NCBI RefSeq assembly: GCF_029428875.1
Contig: NZ_JAJSOO010000001.1
Location: 806,001-870,000 of the forward strand
Source: Streptomyces sp. JH34
Lineage (GTDB): Bacteria; Actinomycetota; Actinomycetes; Streptomycetales; Streptomycetaceae
Direction of reading: 5' to 3'
DNA length: 64,000 nucleotides
The notes under the pieces are model-generated. The model ran no database searches and had not been told where the DNA came from. It worked only from the letters and a program-made list of their open reading frames with translations. Below are positions 16,029-23,720 of the stretch, in pieces; the stretch's first letter is position 1, and every line of letters begins with the position of its first letter. Made by a program: the position numbers and the translations under genes.

Positions 16029-16143
16029 ATGAAGCTCACGGAACCGGTTCCCGGTGGACCTTGCTGGGTCGAGCTGAGCACCTCGGACGCGGGGGCGGCC
16101 AAGGCGTTCTACGCGGGACTCTTCGGATGGCGGTCCGAGACCG
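16029..16143 (+). pseudogene. truncated VOC/glyoxalase-family gene
   Basis: The ATG at 16029 has a strong GGGAGG site 7 bases upstream and begins a clear VOC start: PGGPCWVELSTSDAGAAKAF, then YAGLFGWRSE. This is the first beta-alpha unit of glyoxalase/bleomycin-resistance proteins (normally 115-260 residues). After about residue 38 the similarity stops and the frame runs as compositional noise into the regulator gene on the other strand. The remainder appears to have been deleted, leaving a promoter-proximal stump. A real short product is possible but would not fold as a VOC protein. Confidence 0.7.
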
Positions 16144-16188
16144 CCCCACGGGCGAGGTTCGGCATCCACCCCCTCCGAGGACTCAGCC

Positions 16189-16656
16189 TCAGCGACCCGC
16201 GGCCGGCCCGGCCCCCTCGGGCAGCCGGACGCTCTCGGCGGCGTCCGCCACCCTGCGCATCAGTGCGAAGAGGGTCGTCCGCTCGTCCGTGGAGAGCGGG
16301 CCGAGGAAGACCTGGTTCATCCCGACCGTGCGGCGGGCGAGCCGCCCGTGGGTACGCACGCCCTCGTCCGTGAGGCGGAGCAGGTAGCGGCGACCGTCCT
16401 GCGGGTCTCGCACCTTGCCCAGCAGCCCCCGGTGCGACAGCCGGGTGATCACCTCGGCGACGGTGGACCGGTCGAGCCCGACCCGCTCCCCCACCGTCCG
16501 CTGATCGAGGCCGGGTTCGGCGGTCAGGGCGTTCAGGACGGCGAACTGGGGTGAGGTGATCTCCTCGGAGACCATCGTGTTCCACAGCAGGTGGTGGGCC
16601 TGCTGAAGGCGCCGGGCCAGGTGCCCGGGGTGGGTGCTCAGGTCGACCGCCTGCAC
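16189..16656 (-). CDS. pcaV: MarR family regulator of the protocatechuate genes (PcaV-like)
   Basis: A 155-residue MarR protein. It begins VQAVDLSTHPGHLARRLQQ, then AHHLLWNTMVSEEITSPQF, a start typical of PcaV, the protocatechuate-sensing repressor of Streptomyces. The winged helix is LDQRTVGERVGLDRSTVAEV, and the wing is LGKVRDPQDGRRYLLRLTDEG. It is divergent from pcaHGBL, the same arrangement described for pcaV in S. coelicolor. PcaV is released from DNA by protocatechuate. The GTG at 16656 is chosen from homology of the N-terminus, with AGAGGG upstream; an in-frame ATG at 16710 would add a low-complexity leader. Confidence 0.8.
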   Translation of the reverse strand: MQAVDLSTHPGHLARRLQQAHHLLWNTMVSEEITSPQFAVLNALTAEPGLDQRTVGERVGLDRSTVAEVITRLSHRGLLGKVRDPQDGRRYLLRLTDEGVRTHGRLARRTVGMNQVFLGPLSTDERTTLFALMRRVADAAESVRLPEGAGPAAGR

Positions 16657-16727
16657 GGCACCGCCCTCTCTCTCGGACGTCGGCCGTCGGCCATCGGCCG
16701 TCGACTCCATCGGCCGGGATGCCGGCG

Positions 16728-16808
16728 GTACACAGTGTACTGAGGGTATTGACCTCGACAACGGGCCCTGGATAGCTTCATGGCCACCACATTTAATCAG
16801 TGCACTGA
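16728..16808. promoter_or_regulatory. pcaV-pcaH divergent promoter with two palindromic operators
   Basis: Two related palindromes flank a promoter. ACAGTGTACTGA lies at 16732-16743, inside the longer near-palindrome GTACACAGTGTAC (16728-16740). TCAGTGCACTGA, a perfect 12-base palindrome, lies at 16797-16808. Between them TTGACC (16749-16754) and TAGCTT (16773-16778) form a -35/-10 pair with an 18-base spacer pointing to pcaH. Operators bracketing a promoter fit repression by the MarR-type PcaV protein. Binding is inferred. Confidence 0.6.
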
Positions 16809-16837
16809 GCATCAACCGCGATTCACGGAGCCGTGAC

Positions 16838-17623
16838 ATGACATCACGTGACGTTCCCGCGCATCCGCTGCCCGACGGGATGAGCCAGCAGGAGATCGAC
16901 TCCGAGATGGACCGGGCCCAGGCGGCGGCCGAACCGGGTTCCCACCATCCGCCGCGCGACTACCCGCCGTACCGCAGCAGCCACTTCCGCCACCCGCACC
17001 GTCCGCTCGTCCCCGTGCGTGACCCGGAGGCGGTCGAGCTGTCCGGGCCCGCCTTCGGCGTCACGGACGTCACCGCGCTGGACCGCGACCTCACGGCGCG
17101 GCACGACGGCGAGCCGCTCGGTGAGCGGATCACCGTGACCGGCCGGGTGCTGGACCGGGCCGGGAGGCCGGTGCGGGGTCAGCTCGTCGAGGTATGGCAG
17201 GCCAACGCCTCCGGGCGGTACGCCCACCAGCTCGACCGGCACCCGGCCCCGCTGGACCCCAACTTCACCGGGTTCGGGCGGTGCCTGACCGACGACGACG
17301 GCGGCTACTCGTTCACGACCGTCAAACCCGGTGCGTACCCCTGGCGCAACCACACCAACGCGTGGCGCCCCGCGCACATCCACTTCTCGCTGTTCGGCAC
17401 GTCGTTCAGCCAGCGGCTCGTCACCCAGATGTACTTCCCCGGCGACCCGCTCCTCCCCTACGACCCGGTGATCCGCTCCGTCACCGACGAGGCGGCGCGC
17501 GAGCGGCTCGTCTCGGCGTACGACCACGAGCTGTCCGTCCCCGAGTGGTCCCTCGGATACCGCTGGGACATCGTCCTCGACGGGCCGCGCGCCACCTGGA
17601 CCGAGGAAGAAGGCGACCACTGA
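16838..17623 (+). CDS. pcaH: protocatechuate 3,4-dioxygenase beta subunit
   Basis: The 261-residue iron-binding subunit of protocatechuate 3,4-dioxygenase, which opens the ring of protocatechuate with O2 to give 3-carboxy-cis,cis-muconate. The four non-heme iron ligands are visible: Tyr128 in GRYAHQLDRH, Tyr167 in PGAYPWRNH, and His180/His182 in RPAHIHFSLFG. The RVLDRAGRPVRGQLVEVWQA strand is the intradiol dioxygenase signature. GGAG lies 7 bases before the ATG at 16838. Its stop overlaps the pcaG start (TGATG), so the subunits are made together. Expression is probably controlled by the divergent PcaV-type regulator. Confidence 0.96.
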   Translation: MTSRDVPAHPLPDGMSQQEIDSEMDRAQAAAEPGSHHPPRDYPPYRSSHFRHPHRPLVPVRDPEAVELSGPAFGVTDVTALDRDLTARHDGEPLGERITVTGRVLDRAGRPVRGQLVEVWQANASGRYAHQLDRHPAPLDPNFTGFGRCLTDDDGGYSFTTVKPGAYPWRNHTNAWRPAHIHFSLFGTSFSQRLVTQMYFPGDPLLPYDPVIRSVTDEAARERLVSAYDHELSVPEWSLGYRWDIVLDGPRATWTEEEGDH

Positions 17624-18195
17624 TGTCCCACGCCCCGACTCCCTCCCAGACCGTCGGTCCCTTCTACGGCTACGCCCTGCCCTTCCCCGGAGGCGGCGAG
17701 GTAGCCCCGGCCGGGCATCCGGACACGGTCACGGTGCACGGTCACGTGCTCGACGGCCGGGGCGAACCCGTGCCCGACGCGATCGTCGAGACCTGGCAGC
17801 CCGCACCCGACGGATCGCGCACGGGCCTCCCGGGATCCATGCGCCACGACCCCGCGACGGGGAAGGTCATCGGACGCAACGGGGTGGACTTCACCGGCTT
17901 CGGCCGCGCGCCGACCGACGCGGCCGGGCACTGGGCCGTGCGTACGCTGCGGCCCGGCGGTGTCCCCTACATCTGCGCCGCGGTCTTCGCCCGCGGCCTG
18001 GTCCAGCACCTCCACACCCGCGTGTACCTCCCCGATCTGCTCGACGCGGGTGCGGGCGCCGGCGATCAGCTGCTGGAGTCGCTGGACGCGGGGCGGCGCG
18101 CGACACTGATCGCGACGCGCACGGACCCCCGTACCTACCGTTTCGACATCCGTCTCCAGGGCGCCGACGAGACGGTCTTCCTGGAGTTCAGCTGA
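17623..18195 (+). CDS. pcaG: protocatechuate 3,4-dioxygenase alpha subunit
   Basis: The 190-residue alpha subunit, paralogous to PcaH but without the iron ligands. TPSQTVGPFYGYALPFPGG is the typical PcaG start; HVLDGRGEPVPDAIVETWQP parallels the PcaH strand. The positions of the PcaH tyrosines and histidines are occupied by other residues here, as expected. Together with PcaH it forms the (alpha-beta-Fe) oligomer in the cytoplasm. The start overlaps the pcaH stop and its own stop overlaps the pcaB start (both TGATG), so pcaHGB are translated as a coupled set. Confidence 0.96.
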   Translation: MSHAPTPSQTVGPFYGYALPFPGGGEVAPAGHPDTVTVHGHVLDGRGEPVPDAIVETWQPAPDGSRTGLPGSMRHDPATGKVIGRNGVDFTGFGRAPTDAAGHWAVRTLRPGGVPYICAAVFARGLVQHLHTRVYLPDLLDAGAGAGDQLLESLDAGRRATLIATRTDPRTYRFDIRLQGADETVFLEFS

Positions 18196-19526
18196 TGCAC
18201 GAGAGCGATGCCGGCCTCCTCGCCCCCGGACGGGCCGGCTCCGTCGCCGAGGCAGCCACCGGCGACCACGCCTTCCTGCAGGCCCTCCTGGACGCCGAGG
18301 CCGCGCTCACCCGGGCCCAGGCCGCCGCCGGGACCGCACCGGCCGGGGCCGGGCGGGCGGTCACCACGGCGGCGGACGCCGGCCGGTACGACATCCGGGA
18401 GCTGGCGCTCGGGGCGCGGGCAGCCGGCAATCCGGTGATTCCGCTGGTCGCCGCCCTGTCCGCGGCGGTCGACGCGGAGGTGCGGCCCTTCGTCCACCTA
18501 GGAGCGACGAGCCAGGACGTCCTGGACACCGCGGCGATGCTCGTCGCGTCGCGGGCACTGGCACCGGTCCTCGACGACCTGGGACGGACCGCCGACGCGC
18601 TGGAGCGCCTCGCCGTGGAGCACCGCGACACGCCGATGCCGGGCCGCACGCTGACACAGCACGCGGTGCCGACGACGTTCGGCCTCAAGGCGGCCGGCTG
18701 GCGGTCGCTGGTGCTCGACGCGCGGGACCGGCTGCGGATGGTGCGCGACGCGCTCCCCGTCCAGCTCGGCGGCGCCGCGGGCACGCTGGCCGCCTTCCCC
18801 GTCACCGCGGCCGGAGACACGGCCGGGCCAGGGCTCGTGGCCGCGTACGCGCGGGAAACGGGTCTGGCCGAACCCCTCCTGCCGTGGCACTCGCTGCGCA
18901 CCCCGGTCGCCGATCTGGCCGGGGCACTCGCCTTCACCGCGGGCGCGCTGGGGAAGACGGCAGCCGATGTGCTCACCCTGTCCCGTACGGAGATCGCCGA
19001 ACTCTCGGAGGGGTCGGGCGGCGGCTCCTCGGCCATGCCGCACAAGGCGAATCCGGTCCGCGCCACCCTGATCGCCGCCGCGGCGCGCCGTGCGCCCGGC
19101 GCGGCGGCCACGCTGTACGGCTCGCTCGCCGCCGGGGACGAACGGCCCGCAGGGGCCTGGCACGCCGAGTGGGAGCCTCTGCGCGACCTGCTGCGCCTGA
19201 CCGGCGGGGCGGCCCGGGACGCGGCTGAACTCTCCGAGGGGCTCCGGGTGTTCCCGAACGCCATGCGGAGGAACCTGGCGCTGACCGGCGGGCTGATCGT
19301 CTCCGAACGGCTGGCCGCGGTCGCCGCCGCGCGGGTGGGCCGGGCCCGCGCGAAGGAGATCCTGGAGTCGGCCGCGGGCCGGGCCCGCGACGAGGGGAGA
19401 CCTCTGGCGGAGGTCCTCGGGGGCGAACCCGCCTTCGAGGGCCTGGACCTCGTGGAACTGACCGATCCCGCCCGGTACACAGGCTGCGCCGGGGCACTCA
19501 CCGACCGCGCTCTGGAGCGCCGATGA
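18195..19526 (+). CDS. pcaB: 3-carboxy-cis,cis-muconate cycloisomerase
   Basis: A 443-residue member of the fumarase/aspartase superfamily that cyclises 3-carboxy-cis,cis-muconate to gamma-carboxymuconolactone, the second step of protocatechuate breakdown. The superfamily signature GSSAMPHKANP is at residues 277-287. HLGATSQDVLDTA near residue 103 and GRTLTQHAVPTTFGLK carry other conserved active-site stretches. The protein has normal length for PcaB (about 450). Its ATG overlaps the pcaG stop and its last codons overlap the pcaL start (ATGA). Confidence 0.95.
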   Translation: MHESDAGLLAPGRAGSVAEAATGDHAFLQALLDAEAALTRAQAAAGTAPAGAGRAVTTAADAGRYDIRELALGARAAGNPVIPLVAALSAAVDAEVRPFVHLGATSQDVLDTAAMLVASRALAPVLDDLGRTADALERLAVEHRDTPMPGRTLTQHAVPTTFGLKAAGWRSLVLDARDRLRMVRDALPVQLGGAAGTLAAFPVTAAGDTAGPGLVAAYARETGLAEPLLPWHSLRTPVADLAGALAFTAGALGKTAADVLTLSRTEIAELSEGSGGGSSAMPHKANPVRATLIAAAARRAPGAAATLYGSLAAGDERPAGAWHAEWEPLRDLLRLTGGAARDAAELSEGLRVFPNAMRRNLALTGGLIVSERLAAVAAARVGRARAKEILESAAGRARDEGRPLAEVLGGEPAFEGLDLVELTDPARYTGCAGALTDRALERR

Positions 19527-20665
19527 CCACGACACCCGCCCGCCTCCTCCACCACCGCGCCGAAGGCCCGGCGAGCGCTCCCCCGCTGCTGCTCGGTCCC
19601 TCGCTCGGCACCTCGACCGCGCTCTGGGACGGGGTCGCCCCCGAGCTCTCCGCCACCCACCGGGTCGTGCGGTGGGACCTGCCGGGGCACGGAGACTCCC
19701 CGGCCTCACTGATCGGCCCGGGAGCGGGCGTCGCCGATCTGGGCGCGCTGGTCCTGGCGCTCGCCGACTCGCTGTCCCTGGAGCGGTTCTCGTACGCCGG
19801 GGTGTCGCTGGGCGGCGCCGTGGGCCTCTGGCTCGCCGTCCACCGTCCGGAGCGCGTCGACCGCCTGGCCGTGGTGTGTTCGTCCGCCCACTTCGGCGAC
19901 CCGGGGCCGTGGCGGGAGCGGGCCGCCCTGGTCCGCGCCGAGGGACTGGGCAAGGTCGCGGAGAGCGCGGCGGGCCGCTGGTTCACACCCGGGTTCACCG
20001 AGCCACGGCTGCTCGACGACCTGCTGGGCACGGACCCCGCGGCCTACGCCGCGTGCTGCGACGCGCTCGCCGAGTGCGACCTGCGGCCCGGCCTGCCCGG
20101 GATCCAGGCGCCGACACTGGTCGTGGCCGGCCGCGACGACCCGGCCACCCCGCCCGCGCACGCCCGGGAGATCGCCGACGGGATCCCGGGCGCCGCACTG
20201 ACCGAACTGCCGCACGCCTCCCACCTGGCTCCCGCCGAACGCCCGGAGGCCGTACGGGAGGCGCTGCGCGCCCACTTCGCCCCCCGGGAGCGCGGGAGCG
20301 GGACGGCGGTGCGCCGCGAGGTCCTCGGGGACGCCCACGTGGACCGGGCGCAGGCGGCGACCTCGGAGTTCACCGCGCCCTTCCAGGACTTCATCTCCCG
20401 CTACGCCTGGGGCGAGATCTGGACCGACCCGACCCTGTCCCGCCGGGAACGCAGCCTCATCACGCTGACCGCCCTGGTCGCGCACGGCCATCACGGCGAG
20501 CTGGCGATGCACGTCCGAGCGGCGGTGGGCAACGGCCTCAGCCCGCGCGAGATCGGGGCGGCACTCCTGCAGACCGGGGTCTACTGCGGGGTCCCGGCGG
20601 CGAATTCGGCGTTCGCGGTGGCCGAGCGGGTGCTGACGGAGACGGAGCGGGACGGGCCGGGGTAG
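19523..20665 (+). CDS. pcaL: 3-oxoadipate enol-lactonase / 4-carboxymuconolactone decarboxylase fusion
   Basis: A 380-residue fusion catalysing two steps: decarboxylation of gamma-carboxymuconolactone and hydrolysis of 3-oxoadipate enol-lactone to 3-oxoadipate. Residues about 1-255 are an alpha/beta hydrolase with nucleophile Ser95 in AGVSLGGAVGL, an Asp in VVAGRDDPATPP and a His in LPHASHLAP. Residues about 265-375 are a carboxymuconolactone decarboxylase domain with RERSLITLTALVAHGH and GVYCGVPAANSAF. The same PcaL fusion is known from Streptomyces and Rhodococcus. It overlaps pcaB by ATGA. No 3-oxoadipate CoA-transferase (pcaIJ) or thiolase (pcaF) gene follows, so those must lie elsewhere. 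Confidence 0.95.
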   Translation: MTTTPARLLHHRAEGPASAPPLLLGPSLGTSTALWDGVAPELSATHRVVRWDLPGHGDSPASLIGPGAGVADLGALVLALADSLSLERFSYAGVSLGGAVGLWLAVHRPERVDRLAVVCSSAHFGDPGPWRERAALVRAEGLGKVAESAAGRWFTPGFTEPRLLDDLLGTDPAAYAACCDALAECDLRPGLPGIQAPTLVVAGRDDPATPPAHAREIADGIPGAALTELPHASHLAPAERPEAVREALRAHFAPRERGSGTAVRREVLGDAHVDRAQAATSEFTAPFQDFISRYAWGEIWTDPTLSRRERSLITLTALVAHGHHGELAMHVRAAVGNGLSPREIGAALLQTGVYCGVPAANSAFAVAERVLTETERDGPG

Positions 20666-20717
20666 CGGCGGACCGGCTCCGGGGCGGCGGAGGTGGCCGT
20701 CGCCCCGTGCCACCGGA

Positions 20718-20758
20718 GGATCCGGAGGACCCTGAGGATCCGGAGGACCCTGAGGATC
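20718..20758. repeat. 18-bp tandem repeat between convergent genes
   Basis: GGATCCGGAGGACCCTGA occurs at 20718-20735 and again at 20736-20753, with a third copy begun at 20754-20758 that runs into the stop codon of the scramblase-like gene. It fills the gap between pcaL and that convergent gene. It has no strong stem-loop, so a terminator role is not obvious. Confidence 0.75.
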
Positions 20759-21644
20759 AGCCGAGGCCGCGGGCGTCCTGCTTCAGCGCGGTGTCCACGG
20801 TCAGTGCCGTCGCCACGACGAGGCTCAGCAGCGGTTCGGGGAGCTGGTAGTGGATCTGCAGCACGTAGTTGTCCGCCGTGGTGAACATGGTCTTCGCCAG
20901 GCCCTCCCAGGTCTTGGTGATCCTGGCGATCTCGGCACCGTTGTGGTCGACGATGGCGAAGTTCCACGCGCGCCAGTTCTCGGCCTTGATGGCTCCGATC
21001 TGCTGTCCGTCGGCCGTCATGGCGAAGTTGATCTTGCCGATGGCGTTCTGCTGGACGATCTCACCGACGGGCCGCCCGTCCGGACGCTGCACCACGACCC
21101 GTGACTTGATGAACTTCGCCGGGCGGGTCAGGAGCAGCTGCGGCTGCCCGTAGGCGTCGCGGATCTCCAGACGGTGCGTGAGGTACTGGTCGATGCTGGA
21201 GACGAACCTGAGCACCTTGCGCAGGGTGCTCTGACCGACCTGGACGACGGAGCCGACGGTGTTGCCCTGCTGGTCGAAGACGCTGTACTCGTTCGTGAGC
21301 TCGATCAGCTTGGCCTTCTGGTTCACGACCAGGACCTGCTGGCTGAACAGCGAGCCGGCGCCGGGCGCCCCCTGCTGGGGAACGGCCTGCGCGGGGGCCG
21401 CCTGCTGCGGGGCGAACTGCTGCTGCGGCACCGCGGCCTGCGGCTGCTGGTGCTGAACCTGCGGCTGCTGCTGGGGCTGTCCGGCGTACGGCCCGCCGGC
21501 CTGAGGCTGGGCCTGAGCGGGCGCCTGCCCCTGGGCCGGGTGCGTGTGTTCCGTCCACCGGGAGCCGTCCCAGTAGCGCAGCAGCTGCGGCGCTCCGTGA
21601 GGATCCGGATGCCAGCCCGCAGGAATGTTCGATTGCGTGGTCAC
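20757..21644 (-). CDS. DUF2510 / scramblase-like (LURP-one-related) protein
   Basis: A 295-residue protein in three parts. Residues 9-33 are a DUF2510 motif, GWHPDPHGAPQLLRYWDG then SRWTEH. Residues about 35-100 are a low-complexity Gln/Pro/Ala linker. The remainder is a phospholipid scramblase/LURP-one-type 12-stranded barrel, with LVVNQKAKLIELTNEYSVFD and repeated strands such as RLEIRDAYGQPQLLLTRPAK and NFAIVDHNGAEIARITKTW. There is a hydrophobic C-terminal helix (LLSLVVATALTVDTAL). In bacteria the role is unknown; DUF2510 is often found on membrane or cell-envelope proteins of actinomycetes. The GTG at 21644 has only a distant AGGA. It is convergent with pcaL. Confidence 0.88.
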   Translation of the reverse strand: MTTQSNIPAGWHPDPHGAPQLLRYWDGSRWTEHTHPAQGQAPAQAQPQAGGPYAGQPQQQPQVQHQQPQAAVPQQQFAPQQAAPAQAVPQQGAPGAGSLFSQQVLVVNQKAKLIELTNEYSVFDQQGNTVGSVVQVGQSTLRKVLRFVSSIDQYLTHRLEIRDAYGQPQLLLTRPAKFIKSRVVVQRPDGRPVGEIVQQNAIGKINFAMTADGQQIGAIKAENWRAWNFAIVDHNGAEIARITKTWEGLAKTMFTTADNYVLQIHYQLPEPLLSLVVATALTVDTALKQDARGLG

Positions 21645-21706
21645 CGGGGCACTTTATCCTGCCGGACTACGGGCCGGACTCTTTGAACATTCACACACCA
21701 TCTACG

Positions 21707-22135
21707 ATGGCGGCGATGACCAGAGCGAGCGCGCGGACGGACCGGCGACGGAGCGGCAACGGCCCGCTCTCCGCGCCGGTCTGGGCGCTCATGCTCCTGG
21801 CGGTCCTCCTCTGCTGTTCCCCGGCGGGTGTCCCACCCCGTGCCGAGGCGCCCTCGGCCACCGCGCTCAGGGCCTTCACCCCGGTGGACGCGCCCGCCGC
21901 GTCCGTCGTGGTGGCCGACGCACCCGACGAACGCGGGATCGGGAGCTCCTGCCACGGTCCGGTGGACCACTCGACGGCCGTCGTCCTGCCCGGCCATCCC
22001 GCTCCTCTCGCGCTGCCCTGCCCCTCGGCGTCGCCCCGGACAGCTCCGCTCACCGGAGCCGTCGCCATCCGAGGTCCCTCGAACGAGGGCGTGGGCTCCG
22101 TCGACCGGATAAGCCTCCAGATCCAGCGGACATAG
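21707..22135 (+). CDS. hypothetical exported or membrane-anchored protein
   Basis: A 142-residue protein with a basic start (TRASARTDRRRSGNG), a single hydrophobic segment VWALMLLAVLLCCSPAGV at about residues 24-42, and a Pro/Ala/Ser-rich remainder. It contains a CHGPVDHS stretch and a second cysteine downstream, but no named domain. The double cysteine after the hydrophobic segment could be a lipoprotein site, although the context is not a clean lipobox. Three start codons (21683, 21707, 21716) are possible and none has a good ribosome site; 21707 is a compromise. It precedes two exported proteins on the same strand. Confidence 0.55.
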   Translation: MAAMTRASARTDRRRSGNGPLSAPVWALMLLAVLLCCSPAGVPPRAEAPSATALRAFTPVDAPAASVVVADAPDERGIGSSCHGPVDHSTAVVLPGHPAPLALPCPSASPRTAPLTGAVAIRGPSNEGVGSVDRISLQIQRT

Positions 22136-22249
22136 GCATCCCGGATCCGCCCTCCGTGCCGCGAAGCGCCGGAGGCGGATCTTCCGTATGCCCTTTCCCC
22201 GCGTGGCACCTCGTGCCCCCACGCGGTCCGCCGAACCCGAGGACCTGAC

Positions 22250-22900
22250 ATGGCATCCGCCAAGAACCAGAACAGCCCTGCCGCCGCGCGGCGCGCCAAG
22301 CTCGAGGAGGCCCGCCGCAAGGAGCGGGCCCGCGAGCGCCGCAGCCGCGTCATCACCATCACCGCGGCCGTCGTCGTGCTCGCCGGCCTCGTCGCCGGGG
22401 GCGGCTACCTGATGTCGGCGGCCGACGAGAAGGACAAGGCCGACGAGCAGGCCAGGACCTCACCCGTGACGGGCGAGAAGTCCTGGGACGACCTGACGCA
22501 GGACCACGTCGGGACGCCCGTCGACTACCCGATGAACCCGCCCGTCGGCGGCAACCACGATCCCGTCTGGATGAACTGCGACGCCGACGTCTACACCGAG
22601 GCGATACCGAACGAGAACGCCGTCCACTCCCTGGAACACGGCGCCGTCTGGGTCACGTACAACGACAAGGCGGCGGCCGCCGACGTCAAGGCGCTCTCCG
22701 AGCGCGTCGAGAAGACGCCCTACTCCCTGATGAGCCCGGTGGCCGACCAGAAGGACCCGCTGATGCTCAGCGCCTGGGGCAAGCAGCTGACGGTGAAGAG
22801 CGCCACCGACGCCCGCGTCGCGCAGTTCTTCACCAAGTACGTCCAGGGCGCGCAGACCCCGGAGCCGGGCGCCGCGTGCTCGGGCGGGGTCGCCAAGTGA
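22250..22900 (+). CDS. DUF3105 membrane-anchored protein
   Basis: A 216-residue protein: a charged N-terminus (ARRAKLEEARRKERARERRS), one transmembrane helix (ITITAAVVVLAGLVAGGGYL, about residues 35-55), then an extracellular DUF3105 domain. The family core is HVGTPVDYPMNPPVGGNHDP then W, and NAVHSLEHGAVWVTYN, with conserved His residues suited to metal binding. Two cysteines (WMNCDAD and the C-terminal AACSGG) may pair. Function is unknown; DUF3105 is commonly next to DUF305 as here, which hints at a metal, perhaps copper, role at the cell surface. Its stop overlaps the next start (GTGA). Confidence 0.9.
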   Translation: MASAKNQNSPAAARRAKLEEARRKERARERRSRVITITAAVVVLAGLVAGGGYLMSAADEKDKADEQARTSPVTGEKSWDDLTQDHVGTPVDYPMNPPVGGNHDPVWMNCDADVYTEAIPNENAVHSLEHGAVWVTYNDKAAAADVKALSERVEKTPYSLMSPVADQKDPLMLSAWGKQLTVKSATDARVAQFFTKYVQGAQTPEPGAACSGGVAK

Positions 22901-23544
22901 GCTCGGCCGGGCGTACCTCCCCTTCTCTGGTGTGGGCGGGGGCCGTGGTGTTCGCCGTGGCCGTGGGGCTGGTGCTGCTGATGGTCGTACGCCCCTCGGC
23001 GGCCTCCCCGTCCGGCTCGGGAGGGGCGGCCGCCGTCCCCGCGGAGGGCTCGGCCGATGTGGGGTTCGCCCGGGACATGTCGGTCCACCACCAGCAGGCG
23101 GTGGAGATGGCGTTCCTCGTCCGGGACCGCACCGATGACGAGGCCGTGCGCCGGCTCGCGTACGACATCATCAACACCCAGGCCAACCAGCGCGGCATGA
23201 TGCTGGGCTGGCTGGAGTCCTGGGACAGGCCGAAGAGTTCGGACCGGCCGCCCATGGAGTGGATGGGGCATCCGGTCACCGCGTCCGACGGCTCACTCAT
23301 GCCGGGCATGGCGACGGACACCCAGCTGGACCGGCTGCGCGCGGCCCGCGGGAAGGGGGCCGAGGTGCTGTTCCTCCGGCTGATGACCGTCCACCACCGC
23401 GCCGGGGCCGACATGGCACAGGCGGCCGCCGGCGCGGCGGGCACGGACGAGATCAGGAGTCTGGCGGCGGGGATGGCACGGGCCCAGGAGTCGGAGATCT
23501 CCCTCATGGCGGACATGCTGAAGGACCGGGGCGCACAGCCCTAG
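22897..23544 (+). CDS. DUF305 exported protein
   Basis: A 215-residue protein with one N-terminal transmembrane or signal segment (LVWAGAVVFAVAVGLVLLMV) and two DUF305 four-helix units. FARDMSVHHQQAVEMAFLV and LRLMTVHHRAGADMAQAAA each carry the M-x-x-HH motif typical of this ferritin-like fold. The His and Met residues could bind a metal such as copper, but this is not proven for the family. The GTG start at 22897 overlaps the DUF3105 stop (GTGA). The pair is a conserved actinomycete two-gene unit. Confidence 0.92.
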   Translation: MSSAGRTSPSLVWAGAVVFAVAVGLVLLMVVRPSAASPSGSGGAAAVPAEGSADVGFARDMSVHHQQAVEMAFLVRDRTDDEAVRRLAYDIINTQANQRGMMLGWLESWDRPKSSDRPPMEWMGHPVTASDGSLMPGMATDTQLDRLRAARGKGAEVLFLRLMTVHHRAGADMAQAAAGAAGTDEIRSLAAGMARAQESEISLMADMLKDRGAQP

Positions 23545-23559
23545 GGACCGACGGGCGGC

Positions 23560-23587
23560 GGGTCCGGTGGCATGTGTCACCGGCCCC
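23560..23587 (+). terminator. hairpin after the DUF305 gene
   Basis: CCGGTG (23564-23569) pairs with CACCGG (23578-23583) around an 8-base loop, and GGG/CCC extends the stem by three pairs beyond one mismatch. It lies 16 bases after the stop. There is no T-run, which is usual for Streptomyces. Confidence 0.4.
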
Positions 23588-23609
23588 GCCCTCTCCCACG
23601 GCACCGGGA

Positions 23610-23642
23610 ATTCACCCGGCTCCCGTGTACCCCTCATGAACG
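23610..23642 (+). promoter_or_regulatory. possible PHO box upstream of the phytase gene
   Basis: ATTCACCCGGC (23610-23620) resembles the 11-bp PhoP repeat unit G(G/T)TCAYYYR. Two units further in the same register, CCTCATGAACG (23632-23642) keeps the TCA core; the middle unit is a poor match. It lies about 80-110 bases before the phytase GTG. Phosphate control of a phytase would make sense, but the match is only partial. Confidence 0.3.
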
Positions 23643-23720
23643 CGACACCGGGGCAGCGCTCCGCCGCCCGACACTTCCTGACGAGTCATGGACATGTCCC
23701 TCTCACGACAGGAAGCATCC

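Noticed and set aside
23560..23720. A gene beginning before the phytase start (ATG at 23688)
   Set aside because: The GTG at 23721 has the ribosome site and directly begins the signal peptide; the earlier ATG adds residues without a site.
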